From Turneriella sp. (GTDB lineage: Bacteria; Spirochaetota; Leptospiria; Turneriellales; Turneriellaceae), in NCBI GenBank assembly GCA_019186965.1, contig JABARV010000002.1:254737-318736 (forward strand): 64,000 bases of DNA, read 5' to 3'. Below, one piece after another: positions 28,290-38,200 of the stretch. Position numbers and translations under genes: made by a program. Numbering within the stretch: position 1 is the first letter of the stretch; each line of letters starts with the position of its first letter. The notes under the pieces are model-generated. The model saw nothing but the letters and a program-made list of their open reading frames with translations. It made no database searches and was not told the origin of the DNA.

Positions 28290-29234
28290 ATGTTCCATCG
28301 GCGTAAGAATAAAGACCAGCACAGAATTCTTCTCATCACTTGCTATTATAACCCAAACCGGTATAGATCCCGCTACGAAAATTTTCGCACCTTTGCCAAA
28401 AAAATTACAGAAGAAGGAAGGCACTGGCGTGCACTTGAACTAATTTTTCCCGGACAATCTGCACAATTGACCGAATACAAGAATGTCATCTCCGTTTCGG
28501 GGGGCGATGTCCTTTGGCAAAAAGAACGGCTATTAAATTTGCTTATTAAAAAACATGCAAAAAAATATGACGCACTTGCGTGGACAGATTCAGATATCTT
28601 ATTTGAAAACCAAAATTGGGAAGAGGAAAGTCTTGCTCAATTGCAGCATTATCCCGTGGTGCAACCCTTTTCAAAAGTTATACGCTTACCACGCGGACAC
28701 CGTACATGGCAAGGTGAAGGCGAAGAGTGGCACAGTTTTGCTTCTGTGTATAAAAAATCGCCACAACTTTTGCTTAAAGGTGATTTTGAAAAACACGGCC
28801 ACAGCGGCTTTATTTGGCTCATGCGTAGCGACATTCTTTATAAGCACGGCCTTTACGATTGCAATATCGCGGGAAGCGGCGACCATGTTATGAGCCATGC
28901 TTTTACCGGCGATTGGGATTCTTCGTGTATAACACGCATTATGAGTGGTAACAAATTACACACCAAACATTTTGAAACATGGGCAAAAAAAGTTTATCGC
29001 GATATAAAAGCACGTGTCGGATTTACACCTGGTAATATTTGGCACCTGTGGCACGGCGAAACAGAACACCGCAGGTATGTGTTGCGAAACCGTGAATTAG
29101 CCGAATTTGGCTTTAATCCGTATAAAGACATTCGCAAAACTAGAAATGGGTTATGGAAATGGGCAAGCAATAAACAGCGTTTACATCTTTGGGCTAAAGA
29201 GTATTTTGGACAAAGACGCGAAGACGGAGAATAA
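28290..29234 (+). CDS. Glycosyltransferase-like protein (GT-A fold)
   Basis: 314 residues. LLITCYYNPNRYRSRYENF at the start, a DXD-type motif in LAWTDSDILFEN (about residue 98), and GHSGFIWLMRSDIL followed by GSGDHVMSHAFTG near 190-220, which resembles the C-terminal part of galactosyltransferase-type enzymes. Likely acts on cell-surface glycans in the cytoplasm. The next small gene starts one base after its stop. Confidence 0.7.
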   Translation: MFHRRKNKDQHRILLITCYYNPNRYRSRYENFRTFAKKITEEGRHWRALELIFPGQSAQLTEYKNVISVSGGDVLWQKERLLNLLIKKHAKKYDALAWTDSDILFENQNWEEESLAQLQHYPVVQPFSKVIRLPRGHRTWQGEGEEWHSFASVYKKSPQLLLKGDFEKHGHSGFIWLMRSDILYKHGLYDCNIAGSGDHVMSHAFTGDWDSSCITRIMSGNKLHTKHFETWAKKVYRDIKARVGFTPGNIWHLWHGETEHRRYVLRNRELAEFGFNPYKDIRKTRNGLWKWASNKQRLHLWAKEYFGQRREDGE

Positions 29235-29235
29235 A

Positions 29236-29592
29236 ATGGCACTATGGAAAAGGATTAAAAATTTTTTTACAGGCACCAACGAAGAAGATACCATTAACGC
29301 AATTAGAGAAAAAATTTTGCGCTACGCCGATCGCTACCGCAATAGCGGAAATACAGATTCTGCCAACCGTTGTGTTTATTTTGCCCAAAAAGTACTTGAA
29401 TGTAAAAACCTTGCCCAAGCGCGTATTGTTGAAAAAGATTTTTTTTTATTCGTGAATGAAAATGATGGGACAGTAAAAACCCATCGCTCGGCCTTTTACA
29501 ATGACGATAGCGATATTGATAATGACACCGACGACGGCACTGATTTCGATGACGACAGTAACGATAACGAAAATTTTTCTGATAACAGTTGA
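29236..29592 (+). CDS. Small protein with very acidic C terminus
   Basis: 118 residues from ATG 29236, which follows the glycosyltransferase stop; a longer frame from 29107 would overlap that gene and is unlikely. Helical, with RYADRYRNSGNTDSANRCVYFAQKVL, and a 35-residue tail of aspartate and asparagine. No family recognised; coupling to the glycosyltransferase suggests a related task. Confidence 0.6.
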   Translation: MALWKRIKNFFTGTNEEDTINAIREKILRYADRYRNSGNTDSANRCVYFAQKVLECKNLAQARIVEKDFFLFVNENDGTVKTHRSAFYNDDSDIDNDTDDGTDFDDDSNDNENFSDNS

Positions 29593-29606
29593 ACCCCTAC
29601 GTTAAA

Positions 29607-29630
29607 CCTGTGCGCCAACTCACGCACAGG
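29607..29630 (+). terminator. Hairpin downstream of the acidic-protein gene
   Basis: CCTGTGCG and CGCACAGG are separated by CCAACTCA. The stem has 8 perfect pairs; no T-run follows at once. The loop and flanks resemble the dispersed element at 43187-43400. Confidence 0.45.
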
Positions 29631-29660
29631 CTCTTGACACCCTATATTCTGCTTGCCGGA

Positions 29661-29689
29661 TTATGTCGCATCAGTCTCATGTGACATAA
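29661..29689. promoter_or_regulatory. Inverted repeat just before the DegT-family gene
   Basis: TTATGTCGCAT and ATGTGACATAA pair at 10 of 11 positions over a 7-base spacer, ending 4 bases before ATG 29694. TTGACA at 29634-29639 upstream could be a -35 element, placing this repeat over the promoter or the translation start. Confidence 0.4.
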
Positions 29690-29693
29690 TACT

Positions 29694-30818
29694 ATGGAAA
29701 CTGCTGCTGCCGTATCCCCTTCTCGAGCAAAGAACCAAGCGATACAATACTTACGCCCTACACTTTCGCGCAACGAGCTCAAGTCGGTGCTCGAGTCGCT
29801 TGTTATGGAAGAAGTTTCTTTTGGGCAAGGCGTTTTAAATTTCGAGAAAGCCTTTGCGCGCACGTTCGATTTTGGCCACGCAGCGGCAGTCGATTCGTAC
29901 ACATCGGCGTTCCATCTGACACTCCTTTCCTGTGAAATAAAAAAAGATGATGAAATAATTTTGCCCGTTTCATCTCCTTTGGCGTTACTCGATGCCATCC
30001 ACTACACTGGTGCTCGCGCAGTGCCAATCGATTTGGGAAAAGATTCATTCCATGCGGATGAAAAAGCAATTACAGAGGCAATCAGCGAAAAAACAAAAAT
30101 TATTTTTCTTCCTTATACATTTGGTTCGTATAAAGAATACCGCACGCTTTACGAAACTCTCGACGGTATGGGATTACGCAAACCTAAAGAAAGATTTATC
30201 CGCGTTATTGAAGATATCTCGCATCTTATTGGGCATGAGTTCGCAGGAAATCAAGCAGGCTCAAACGCCGACATTGCAATTTGCGGTCTTAACGAAGACC
30301 ATTTGATGACCATTGGTAAAGGCGCAGTTGTACTTACCGATTCGCACAATCTTTTTGCTACAATAAAAGATTTGCGCGTACAAGGTGGTAACCGTCCATA
30401 CCGTATGCGTTTTGATTACGCAATTACCGACTACCAAGCCGCAATGGGGATGGAGCAGTTGGGAAACCTTGCGGCAATTATCGAAAGGCGTCGTCGTATC
30501 GGTGTTCTTTATAAAGAAGCAATCGAAAAGAGTCGCTTGAAAACATACTTCACAAACGCCGAAGCAGACGTGTGCGCCTCTTTTCCTGTTATCGCTGAAA
30601 CGGATATAGAGCATACGCAACGTTACTTCGCCTCTCTCCATATCGAGACGCGCCGCATTTTTCCTAATGGCCCGCTCCACCAAATAATGGGACTTAACAC
30701 GCTCGACTTTCCTAATGCAGAACGCCTTTACCAACGTAGCCTTTTATTACCACTTTACCCAATGCTTAATAAACCATCGGTCGAAAAAATTACCGCAGCG
30801 ATTCGCGGATTTTATTAG
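29694..30818 (+). CDS. DegT/DnrJ/EryC1-family PLP enzyme homologue
   Basis: 374 residues with the sugar-aminotransferase layout: FGHAAAVDSYTSAFHLTLL near 58-76, DEIILPVSSPLALLDAI, VIEDISHLIG (the PLP-ring aspartate) and ADIAICGLNEDHLMTIGKGAVVLT. In the last segment the usual catalytic lysine (SFHPTK) aligns with histidine in NEDH. Relatives with histidine, such as ColD, are sugar 3-dehydratases. This may be such a dehydratase or a non-catalytic homologue. Neighbouring glycosyltransferase and heptose genes fit envelope sugar synthesis. No ribosome binding site is seen before the ATG. Confidence 0.75.
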   Translation: METAAAVSPSRAKNQAIQYLRPTLSRNELKSVLESLVMEEVSFGQGVLNFEKAFARTFDFGHAAAVDSYTSAFHLTLLSCEIKKDDEIILPVSSPLALLDAIHYTGARAVPIDLGKDSFHADEKAITEAISEKTKIIFLPYTFGSYKEYRTLYETLDGMGLRKPKERFIRVIEDISHLIGHEFAGNQAGSNADIAICGLNEDHLMTIGKGAVVLTDSHNLFATIKDLRVQGGNRPYRMRFDYAITDYQAAMGMEQLGNLAAIIERRRRIGVLYKEAIEKSRLKTYFTNAEADVCASFPVIAETDIEHTQRYFASLHIETRRIFPNGPLHQIMGLNTLDFPNAERLYQRSLLLPLYPMLNKPSVEKITAAIRGFY

Positions 30819-31017
30819 TAACGATAGATTACAATTTTTATTTTTTATTGTGGAAAAATGTGTATAACACAAATTATAAAGAGACATATTACTTAAAAAA
30901 AATGTAAAAAAATTCCTATTTCGTCTTTACATTGCGTTGCGAATACAAAATGCTCTTTTAAGTTTGTGCGCTAACGTGAAATTTAATTTCATTATCACAT
31001 AAACCCTTATACTTTTT

Positions 31018-31218
31018 GTGAAACAGCTAAGTAACGAAACGCCCGCGACTATGAATAAGCAACAAGAATTTTATGAGTGTCCCGAATGCGCGGCAATTGT
31101 TGAACACGTATACCAAGACGGTATATGCCGTGCGTGCCTCAATAAAAAACTGAAAGTTGTACGCCACATCATCGACAGAAACCATATTCTCGCGACACGT
31201 AAATTCGTAGCTACTTAA
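31018..31218 (+). CDS. Small zinc-ribbon protein
   Basis: 66 residues from GTG 31018 (55 from ATG 31051; neither has a clear ribosome binding site). Two CxxC knuckles, YECPECAA and GICRACLN, form one zinc ribbon. Its stop overlaps the start of the next gene (TAATG), so it is coupled to the heptose enzyme. The 200 bases upstream (30819-31017) are AT-rich and hold no gene. Confidence 0.6.
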   Translation: MKQLSNETPATMNKQQEFYECPECAAIVEHVYQDGICRACLNKKLKVVRHIIDRNHILATRKFVAT

Positions 31219-32234
31219 TGCTCATCCCTAATCGCTACTCAGTCATTTTAGACCGCGACAAGACAATAAATGAAGACCCTGGCTATTTAAACGATCCTGC
31301 AAAGGTTAAACTAATGCCGCATGCGGCAAAAGGAATCTCTTTACTAAACAAATTTGGGGTTCGCGTATTTGTTGCAAGCAACCAGTCTGGCATTGCACGC
31401 GGACTTATTACTACCACCCAGCTTGGCACTGTAAATAACCGTATTACAGAACTTCTTGCAAAGGAAAATGCGCATGTCGGTGGCTTCTTTATATGCCCAC
31501 ACGCTGATGAAGACAACTGCGACTGCCGTAAACCGAAGTCGGGGTTAATTAAACAAATTATCAATAAGGAAAAAATAGACCCCTTTAAAACCTTTCTTGT
31601 AGGTGACAGGGCTCGCGATATAGAATGCGGTAAAGAGTTTTCGATGCGTGGTATTTTGGTGGGCCCAGATGAGGTAAATTTAAGCCCAAATACAGTCTTT
31701 CGTGCAGCACATTTAGAAGAAGCCGCAACGTATATCCTAGAGGCGATTTTCGACGAGACAACAAATACAAAAATTTTTTTAAACGCCGAAGACTTTTTTC
31801 CACAACTGGAGGAACTTAAAAGCACACAAAAGAAAATCGTCTTTACAAATGGCTGTTTTGATCTTCTCCACTCGGGACACGCGCAACTTCTTTCGTATGC
31901 GCGTACGCTGGGAGATTATCTCGTACTGGGTTTAAACTCCGACAGGAGTGTACGTGCACTTAAAGGAAAAACACGCCCGTTAAACAACGCACTCGATCGG
32001 GCTAGGCTTTTGGCACAACTTCCGTATGTCGATGCGGTTGTTGTTTTCGACGAAGACACTCCTATTGAGCTTTTAAAAAAAATAGCTCCCGATATTCAGG
32101 TTAAAGGCGGCGATTACATTAAGGAAGAACTACCAGAATACAAAGTAATGCGCACTATGGGAAAAGAAATTGTCATTGTTCCTTTTCGTAAGGGCTATTC
32201 CACAACAAATATTATTGAACGGATGCGTCTTTAG
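31218..32234 (+). CDS. Fusion of heptose-bisphosphate phosphatase (GmhB-like) and HldE adenylyltransferase
   Basis: 338 residues in two parts. Residues 1-160 are a HAD phosphatase of the GmhB type: VILDRDKTINEDPGY, VASNQSGIARG, CPHADEDNCDCRKPKSGL with the zinc-loop cysteines and histidine, and VGDRARDIECG. Residues 200-338 are the RfaE2/HldE nucleotidyltransferase: FTNGCFDLLHSGHAQLL with the HxGH motif, GLNSDRSVRALKG, and VKGGDYIKEELPE. Together they cover two late steps of ADP- or GDP-heptose synthesis for LPS. The separate kinase (HldE N-domain) is not in this window. Confidence 0.88.
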   Translation: MLIPNRYSVILDRDKTINEDPGYLNDPAKVKLMPHAAKGISLLNKFGVRVFVASNQSGIARGLITTTQLGTVNNRITELLAKENAHVGGFFICPHADEDNCDCRKPKSGLIKQIINKEKIDPFKTFLVGDRARDIECGKEFSMRGILVGPDEVNLSPNTVFRAAHLEEAATYILEAIFDETTNTKIFLNAEDFFPQLEELKSTQKKIVFTNGCFDLLHSGHAQLLSYARTLGDYLVLGLNSDRSVRALKGKTRPLNNALDRARLLAQLPYVDAVVVFDEDTPIELLKKIAPDIQVKGGDYIKEELPEYKVMRTMGKEIVIVPFRKGYSTTNIIERMRL

Positions 32235-32733
32235 GAACATTGCGGTAAAGCGCCGCCGCAAGTAACGCTGCAAGAGAGCATCTCATTGCGCTTGATATGA
32301 AAAAAAGTAGATACGAGGGAAACGCGCCGTTATAGCTAATGTCAAACTCGCGCATCTTGGTCTCCATAACTTCTGTGCTTGGTTTTGTCGCGGCAAGCCT
32401 CTCCTCAAAATATGTACGGTATGTGGAATAGAAATCAGGGTTTACGGCATGCTGATAAAAAGCAATAAAAAGTGTATACCCTAAAGAAAAAATTATTGCA
32501 AACAAAAATCCGAAACGTAGGGCAACTAAAAAATTATGCTCCTTACCCGAAAGAGCACGCAACATAACTGTGTTTATAAAAATTAAACTCCATGGAAAAA
32601 TTACAAGTACGCTTCGGAGTAAATCGCCGCGTTCGTGGTGGGTTGAGTTAAACCCTAAAAAATGTAAAGCCATGTATGCAATAAAAACCAGCACCCATGC
32701 AATTAAAAGATTGCGTACAAAAATTTTTATCAT
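32212..32733 (-). CDS. Membrane protein, DUF4199-like
   Basis: 173 residues with four membrane segments (LLIAWVLVFIAYMALHFLGF, LVIFPWSLIFINTVML, FGFLFAIIFSLGYTLFIAFYQ, YLLFFISSAMRCSLAALLAA) and a soluble stretch between segments 3 and 4 (STYRTYFEERLAATKPS), a layout seen in DUF4199 proteins. It overlaps pyrE by four bases (ATGA) upstream and the end of the convergent heptose gene by 23 bases. Function unknown. Confidence 0.6.
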   Translation of the reverse strand: MIKIFVRNLLIAWVLVFIAYMALHFLGFNSTHHERGDLLRSVLVIFPWSLIFINTVMLRALSGKEHNFLVALRFGFLFAIIFSLGYTLFIAFYQHAVNPDFYSTYRTYFEERLAATKPSTEVMETKMREFDISYNGAFPSYLLFFISSAMRCSLAALLAAALYRNVPKDASVQ

Positions 32734-33305
32734 TTTTGGCGAAACTCCGCAGCGGTAAATACCGGAACAAGTTCAATTTTTTCATTTAACAGGGCTTCGC
32801 GACCGCCTTCACCACGGTCCAAAATGCAGTAAGCGTGTTTCACAGTAAATCCCGCTTCACGCATCGCAGCGACAGCCTTTAACGTAGAACCCGCTGTTGT
32901 AATTACATCATCCACCATTACACAAGGCGTCACGTTTTCAATCCCTTTGAGCATTTCTATTTTTTTTCCTGTACCGTGATCCTTTGCTTCTTTACGCACA
33001 ATTGCCGGAAAAATTTTATTCGGCACAGCTACCCCGCTCAAACATGCGGAGTAAATAATGGGGTCTGCGCCCATCGTTAGGCCAGAAGCAATTACTGTAT
33101 CTGGATAATTTTTTCCAATCGCCATTCTAATAACGCGCCCCGCAAGGCGAAGGTACTCGGGGTTTAAAAGGGTTTGCTTAAGATCAAAGTAGTAAGGACT
33201 TTTTTTTCCTGATGCAAGGGTAAATAGCGTTTCATGGTTTTCGCGGTACGACAAAAGCCTGATTGCTTCTTTCAATATTTTTTTTTCCGTATCGAGATCT
33301 TGCAT
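32730..33305 (-). CDS. pyrE: Orotate phosphoribosyltransferase PyrE
   Basis: 191 residues. SGKKSPYYFDLKQTL is the orotate-side strand and VMVDDVITTAGSTLKAV the PRPP-binding loop. It makes OMP from orotate and PRPP in pyrimidine synthesis. It is cotranscribed with the DUF4199-like gene, which it overlaps. Confidence 0.92.
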   Translation of the reverse strand: MQDLDTEKKILKEAIRLLSYRENHETLFTLASGKKSPYYFDLKQTLLNPEYLRLAGRVIRMAIGKNYPDTVIASGLTMGADPIIYSACLSGVAVPNKIFPAIVRKEAKDHGTGKKIEMLKGIENVTPCVMVDDVITTAGSTLKAVAAMREAGFTVKHAYCILDRGEGGREALLNEKIELVPVFTAAEFRQK

Positions 33306-33401
33306 TTAAGTCAATTTTAAGAAAAGAAACAAGTAGCAAAGCAAAGCAGCACCTTCTAAAAGTTTAAATTTTACTGTAAAACCTATATTTACATTTTTCT
33401 C

Positions 33402-33878
33402 GTGCACATGCGCCCCAAGAAATGCAAGCAAAAACTTTCTGCTAAGGAAAGGGCGCTACAAATTGTAACGCGTAAAATGCGTAGCGTAAGCGAACTTCGC
33501 ATAAAACTTATCCAAGAGGAGTATCCGGTTGAAGAAATAGAGGTAGCGTTGGAGCGTCTTTCCGAAGTCTATCTTTTAGACGACAAGAAAATTGCGGAAA
33601 GCATTGTACGCCAATACAAAGACCGCAGTAACCGTTTCATTATTAATAGGCTTAAACAAAAAGGTATACACAGTGAAATACACTTAGACGCCATGGAAGC
33701 TTTGGAATGCGAAGAAGAACGCGCACTTTTTTGTGGCAAAAAAAAGGCAAAGGTATTAGAAAATATTGCCCCCCATATAGCTGCACAAAAAATTTACCAA
33801 CACCTTGCAATGCGTGGCTTTTCAAGTTCGCTCGCTCAAAAAGTAGCGCGTATACTTACGAAGGATTCTATTTTGTAA
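33402..33878 (+). CDS. recX: Regulatory protein RecX
   Basis: 158 residues from GTG 33402, or 156 from ATG 33408. Three-helix repeats typical of RecX: KERALQIVTRKMRSVSELRIKL, LLDDKKIAESIVRQYKDRSNRFIINRLKQKG, and YQHLAMRGFSSSLAQKVARIL. RecX modulates RecA filaments. No recA is in the window. Confidence 0.85.
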   Translation: MHMRPKKCKQKLSAKERALQIVTRKMRSVSELRIKLIQEEYPVEEIEVALERLSEVYLLDDKKIAESIVRQYKDRSNRFIINRLKQKGIHSEIHLDAMEALECEEERALFCGKKKAKVLENIAPHIAAQKIYQHLAMRGFSSSLAQKVARILTKDSIL

Positions 33879-33914
33879 AGCTGTTACCATTGGAGTAAAT
33901 TCAAGTAAATTAAC

Positions 33915-33955
33915 TACCTTGAAAATCCAACATATAAAGCAGGATTTTCAAGGTA
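33915..33955. repeat. 41-bp palindrome, copy 1, downstream of the AAA ATPase gene
   Basis: TACCTTGAAAATCC and GGATTTTCAAGGTA are perfect 14-base arms around AACATATAAAGCA. An almost identical copy in the same orientation lies at 35121-35161; the two bracket the ATPase gene. Confidence 0.85.
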
Positions 33956-33981
33956 AATTATTTCTTTGATTTCAGTTAAAT

Positions 33982-35109
33982 TTATGCAAATAATGAATTT
34001 GCAGAAATGACTTCAATATTTTTTGCAAGAGCGTATGAAATTTTTCCCGGATATACAACGTAGAGTTTCTGCAGTTTCAAATCTGAAAAAGCAATCCGCA
34101 TCGATGCGGTCAGTGAAGGAGCGTCTGAGCGTTTGATTTCATATCCAATTCGTTTGTTGCCCTTGATGAGTAATAAATCCAATTCAGCACCAGAGTACGT
34201 ACTCCAATAGTAAGGGGATGTGTCACGATTACGGTGTAAAAGTGTTTCTATAATAAATCCTTCCCACGAGGCACCCAACCGTGGGTGTAAATAAAGTTGA
34301 TTGCGGCTTTCAACACTGAGCATAACGTGTAAAAGACCTGAATCGCGGAAATAAATTTTCGGTGCTTTCACTTGTCGCTTACTTAAATTTTCGTGCCACG
34401 GTTTTAATTGGCGAATCATGTAAATCCCTGTCAGCGCGTCTAAATAACGGCGCACTGTTGTTTCGCTGATGCCCAACGAACGCGCCGGATCTGCGGCATT
34501 CCAGATATTGGCATGGCAGTGCGCGAGCATGTACCAAAATCGGTGCATCGTCTCTGGCGATAAATTTAACCCCAGCAGAGATAAGTCTAACCGCAGGAGT
34601 GTATCGATATAATTCTTTCGCCACGAAAAACTATCTTTTTCATTGCGCGCTAAAAACGAAGAGGGAAATCCGCCGCGCAGCCATAGCCTTTCTGTTTGCT
34701 TTTGCAAAATTTCATCGCTACTAAAAGGCGTGAGCTCAATCGTTTCGGTGCGCCCGGCAAGAGTTTCAGAGACGTTGCGCATCATTTCGGGAGCAACGCT
34801 GCCTAAAAGCAAAAAGCGGCATTGCACGCTTTTTCTGTCGGCAAGTACGCGCAGTATGGGGAAAAGAGTTGGCATGCGTTGCACTTCGTCGATAACCACA
34901 ACGCCTTTGAGACGTGAAAGTTCGGTCATGGGTTCTTTTAGGCGTTGCAGACTCACGGGATCTTCGAGGTCAAAATAATTTATCGACTTTTCAGAAACAA
35001 AGCTACGCGCGATGGTTGTTTTACCGCATTGGCGCGGGCCTGTGATGACGGCAATTTTAGCACGCTTGAGTGCTGTCTTAATTTGCTCTGTATAGAATAG
35101 CCTTTTCAT
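33982..35109 (-). CDS. AAA+ ATPase with DUF4143 domain
   Basis: 375 residues from ATG 35109; a longer frame to 35157 would translate the flanking palindrome and is rejected. Walker A GPRQCGKTTIA and Walker B VVVIDEVQRMP at the N terminus; DUF4143 follows from about residue 190 with KAPKIYFRDSGLLHVML and YYWSTYSGAELDLLL, then IGYEIKRSDAP, which looks nuclease-like. Such ATPases are often mobile or defence-associated; target unknown. It sits between two copies of a 41-bp palindrome, as if it moved as one unit. Confidence 0.85.
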   Translation of the reverse strand: MKRLFYTEQIKTALKRAKIAVITGPRQCGKTTIARSFVSEKSINYFDLEDPVSLQRLKEPMTELSRLKGVVVIDEVQRMPTLFPILRVLADRKSVQCRFLLLGSVAPEMMRNVSETLAGRTETIELTPFSSDEILQKQTERLWLRGGFPSSFLARNEKDSFSWRKNYIDTLLRLDLSLLGLNLSPETMHRFWYMLAHCHANIWNAADPARSLGISETTVRRYLDALTGIYMIRQLKPWHENLSKRQVKAPKIYFRDSGLLHVMLSVESRNQLYLHPRLGASWEGFIIETLLHRNRDTSPYYWSTYSGAELDLLLIKGNKRIGYEIKRSDAPSLTASMRIAFSDLKLQKLYVVYPGKISYALAKNIEVISANSLFA

Positions 35110-35120
35110 TGAGGATAATT

Positions 35121-35161
35121 TACCTTGAAAATCCAACATGTAAAGCAGGATTTTCAAGGTA
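35121..35161. repeat. 41-bp palindrome, copy 2, upstream of the AAA ATPase gene
   Basis: Same arms as at 33915-33955 with spacer AACATGTAAAGCA (one base different). It lies 12 bases before the ATPase start and may also serve as operator. Confidence 0.85.
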
Positions 35162-35165
35162 GAAA

Positions 35166-35208
35166 TTTTCTTTATTCTTGTGCGCTACGCGCACAAGAAT
35201 AAAGAAAA
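35166..35208 (-). terminator. Perfect 20-base-arm hairpin between two minus-strand genes
   Basis: The arms TTTTCTTTATTCTTGTGCGC and its exact complement surround a TAC loop. It follows the stop of the lamin-tail lipoprotein gene by 15 bases, with T-rich arms on both sides, so it probably ends that transcript. Confidence 0.6.
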
Positions 35209-35223
35209 CTTGTTAAAATACGG

Positions 35224-38200
35224 TTATAGTTGTGCAGGGTCTAAGCAATACTGTGGCGTCAGCGTTGGCGACGCTGCATTAAAATCGGACAAATTGTCAT
35301 CGGTGTCGGTGCTGTGGCCTGCCCCACCGGCTGGTTTGCGCTCGATGCTTTGATTAGCACCCAATGCACTTAAGACAGTACCTTCATAGTTGAGTGCAGG
35401 TACTGCACCCCAACCGACTTTATCGATAACCAGTAAATCAGTTGTACTACTGAGACTAATATAAACGGCACCGTCGCCAGTAATTCCCGCAGAATACGTC
35501 ATATTACGTTTTGTCCACCATGACTCACTACTTGCCCCAGTGGATACAATAAAATAAAATCCATGAGCTGGAATTGTCGTATCATTTGCCGTGCAACTAG
35601 CTCCACCACGAGTTGCACCATCAATCACAGTGAGTCCTTTATTCGTATCCGCGCCGCTGCTATTACGGGTATGTAATCGCAAATTTAGCCCTGTTGAGCC
35701 AATATCAATCGCTAAACCTGTTGGGTTATAAAGCTCAATAAATTCACTGGATGCTCCGCCAGCATTTTGTGCAACCTCACTTATCAAAAGCCCCGCCTTG
35801 GGTACAAACTTTACACTACTGGTTGCATTGGTACCACTTGTATTTGTGACACGTACATTCCAACCCGTTACACCATTCGTGCGCACGCCCGCTGGTACGG
35901 TTGCGGTGATCTGCGTCGCTGAATCGACGGTTACCCCCGTGAGTGCGGTGTTGACGGCGGCGTTAGCACCGTTCAAATCGTCTAAACTGACGGCAGTTGC
36001 CCCCGTAAAATTTGTGCCGGTAATCGTGAGCGTCGTTGTCCCTGTATTAAAAGGCGTTGTGCCGTTGTTGGGATTGGTGCTCGCCACAACGACGTTTGTG
36101 ACCGTGGGGGTAAGCGCAGGGTTAATCGTAGTAAAACTAACCCCCGTAACAAGCGGCGCAAGGTTCAAGCTGGCATTTTTAAAGTTATTTAAAGTAACTG
36201 TTACTGTCTCATTCGTTTGAAAGGCACTTGCAGGTGTAACTGTACACACCGTGTCGCCCACTGTCCACACACAAGGCTGATTCGCTTGTGTGCCGGAACT
36301 GGTGCCTATAAGCGTGAGAGTTCCCGTGCCGTTGTTCATTGCTTCATTAAACGTGAGCACGACATTAGCGTTAGTGAGAACTCCAGCGGCCCCGTTTGCG
36401 GGCGTCGAAGTAAAAGTGGGCGTGCCGTTTATGGTCCCGGGAGTTGTGGGTTTTAATTGGAAATCACTTCCATTCATGTCGGTGTCAGTGCCGTTAGGGA
36501 TTCGGCTAATGGCGCCATCGTCACCTGTCGTGGGTGCATACGAACTATTTTCTGCGCTACCAGACCCTGCAATCGTCACCCAGTCAACGATAGTGGCATC
36601 GGTACTTGCCGTTGTTGCTTTATTACTTCCACTCAAAATAACACAATAGCCCACCGCGATATTCCCCAGCGTCGCCGCGTCGATGTTTGAAAGCGAGTGG
36701 CCGCTGTTGGCGAGGGTAAAATATCCCCCCGCTGGAATTGTACCCGAAAGTGCGAGATTTTCTGTAACGCCGTTTGAAAGGTCGCACGCTGAATCGCGCT
36801 GCAAGTAGAGTTTTGCAGCGGCAAGATCGATTGCTTGCGTGTTGGGATTAAAAATTTCGACAAAATCATTCGAGGCGGAAGAGACGCCAATCTCATTGAT
36901 GACAGGCACGAGAGGAAACCACAGCGCGGTAGATGTATACGTGACACCGTCAAATATATACGTTGCGGTGATGGTGTCGCCCGAAGCAACTTTAATCTGG
37001 TTGCCAACACTTGCGCCCGTTGTAAAGTTCAAGAGTGTTCCCGTCTCAAAAAGGCCGGTGTTTACCCCTGTCTCGGTGAGTGTTAGGCTGATGCCAGTAC
37101 TGTCGCTCGTTGAAGTAACGGTGACAGCCACACTCTCAGCAACAGACGTGTTTGTGTTTGCACTGGGGCTTAGCACGGTAATTTTACCGCGTCCATTGAC
37201 TTTGGTGTTGTCTGTGGTAAAAAAAACGCTACGCTCGAACGCAATACTTGGTAAATAGATCGACTTTGCCGCTCCAGGCGTTGCAAATGTTTGCATACGG
37301 TAGTTATCCGCGACATAGATGTTTTGCGATGGCTCAAAAACATTCGTTTGCCAATCCGTGTTTGCAGTACCCGATGCAAAATTGATTCGCTCCATGCTGC
37401 GCTTGATGTAAGTGGGACTTCCCACGTTGGAGCCTCTATTCCAACCGGCAGTGTTAAACTTGGTGGAACCATCGCCCACCGTGTCGAGAACAACACTTCC
37501 AAAATCCGTAATTCCATAAACAGCCGCCGATGTTTTGCCATTGCCTAATTTACATTCGTATGAATCGTCGGTGATACCCACTTTGGTGTCGAAATGGTTT
37601 GCTACCGCGCCGAAAGCGCCTGAATCTTTTTTAGCCACGACGAAATAGCCGTAGGGTCCAATCATCGCGCCGGGTGGTAGCGTAATCGCCGAGTTGGCGG
37701 TACTGCCGTCTTTCGTACACGCAAATTTCCATCCGCTCATGTTGATGGGTGAAGCGGTGGTATTGTAAAATTCGATAAATTCGTCGGCGGAATCGCTCGT
37801 CAAATCGTTCGAGTAGCTTCCCATCCACATGAGCTCACTCACCACCACTGCACCCGCTGCCGACGTGTCACCGGTGCTCGTGACAATCGTCGAAGCAGCG
37901 CCGATGCTGTCGAGGTATGCACCCATTGCGTCGGCAATGCGTCGGCCTTTAAGCACAATGAGAACGCTGTCGTCGGCGGAGTTTCCTTCTTTGCGTAACG
38001 CGCCGGTGTAGATGTACGTTTTTGCGCCTATTGTACCTCGATCGACGACAAAGATGTTCGCGCCGACAACGGTCGTGCCGGTGTAAATATGCGGGTTTGT
38101 GAGTGTGTACGCTTGCGAACCGGTAGCGTAGAGTGCTTGGCTGGAGAAGTATTTTTTTATCGGTAAAAGTTTTGTGTTTTCGAGCCCTTGGAGTGTTGTG

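Noticed and set aside
35121-35157. Start of the AAA ATPase at 35157
   Set aside because: It would translate the flanking palindrome; ATG 35109 begins directly with the conserved domain.
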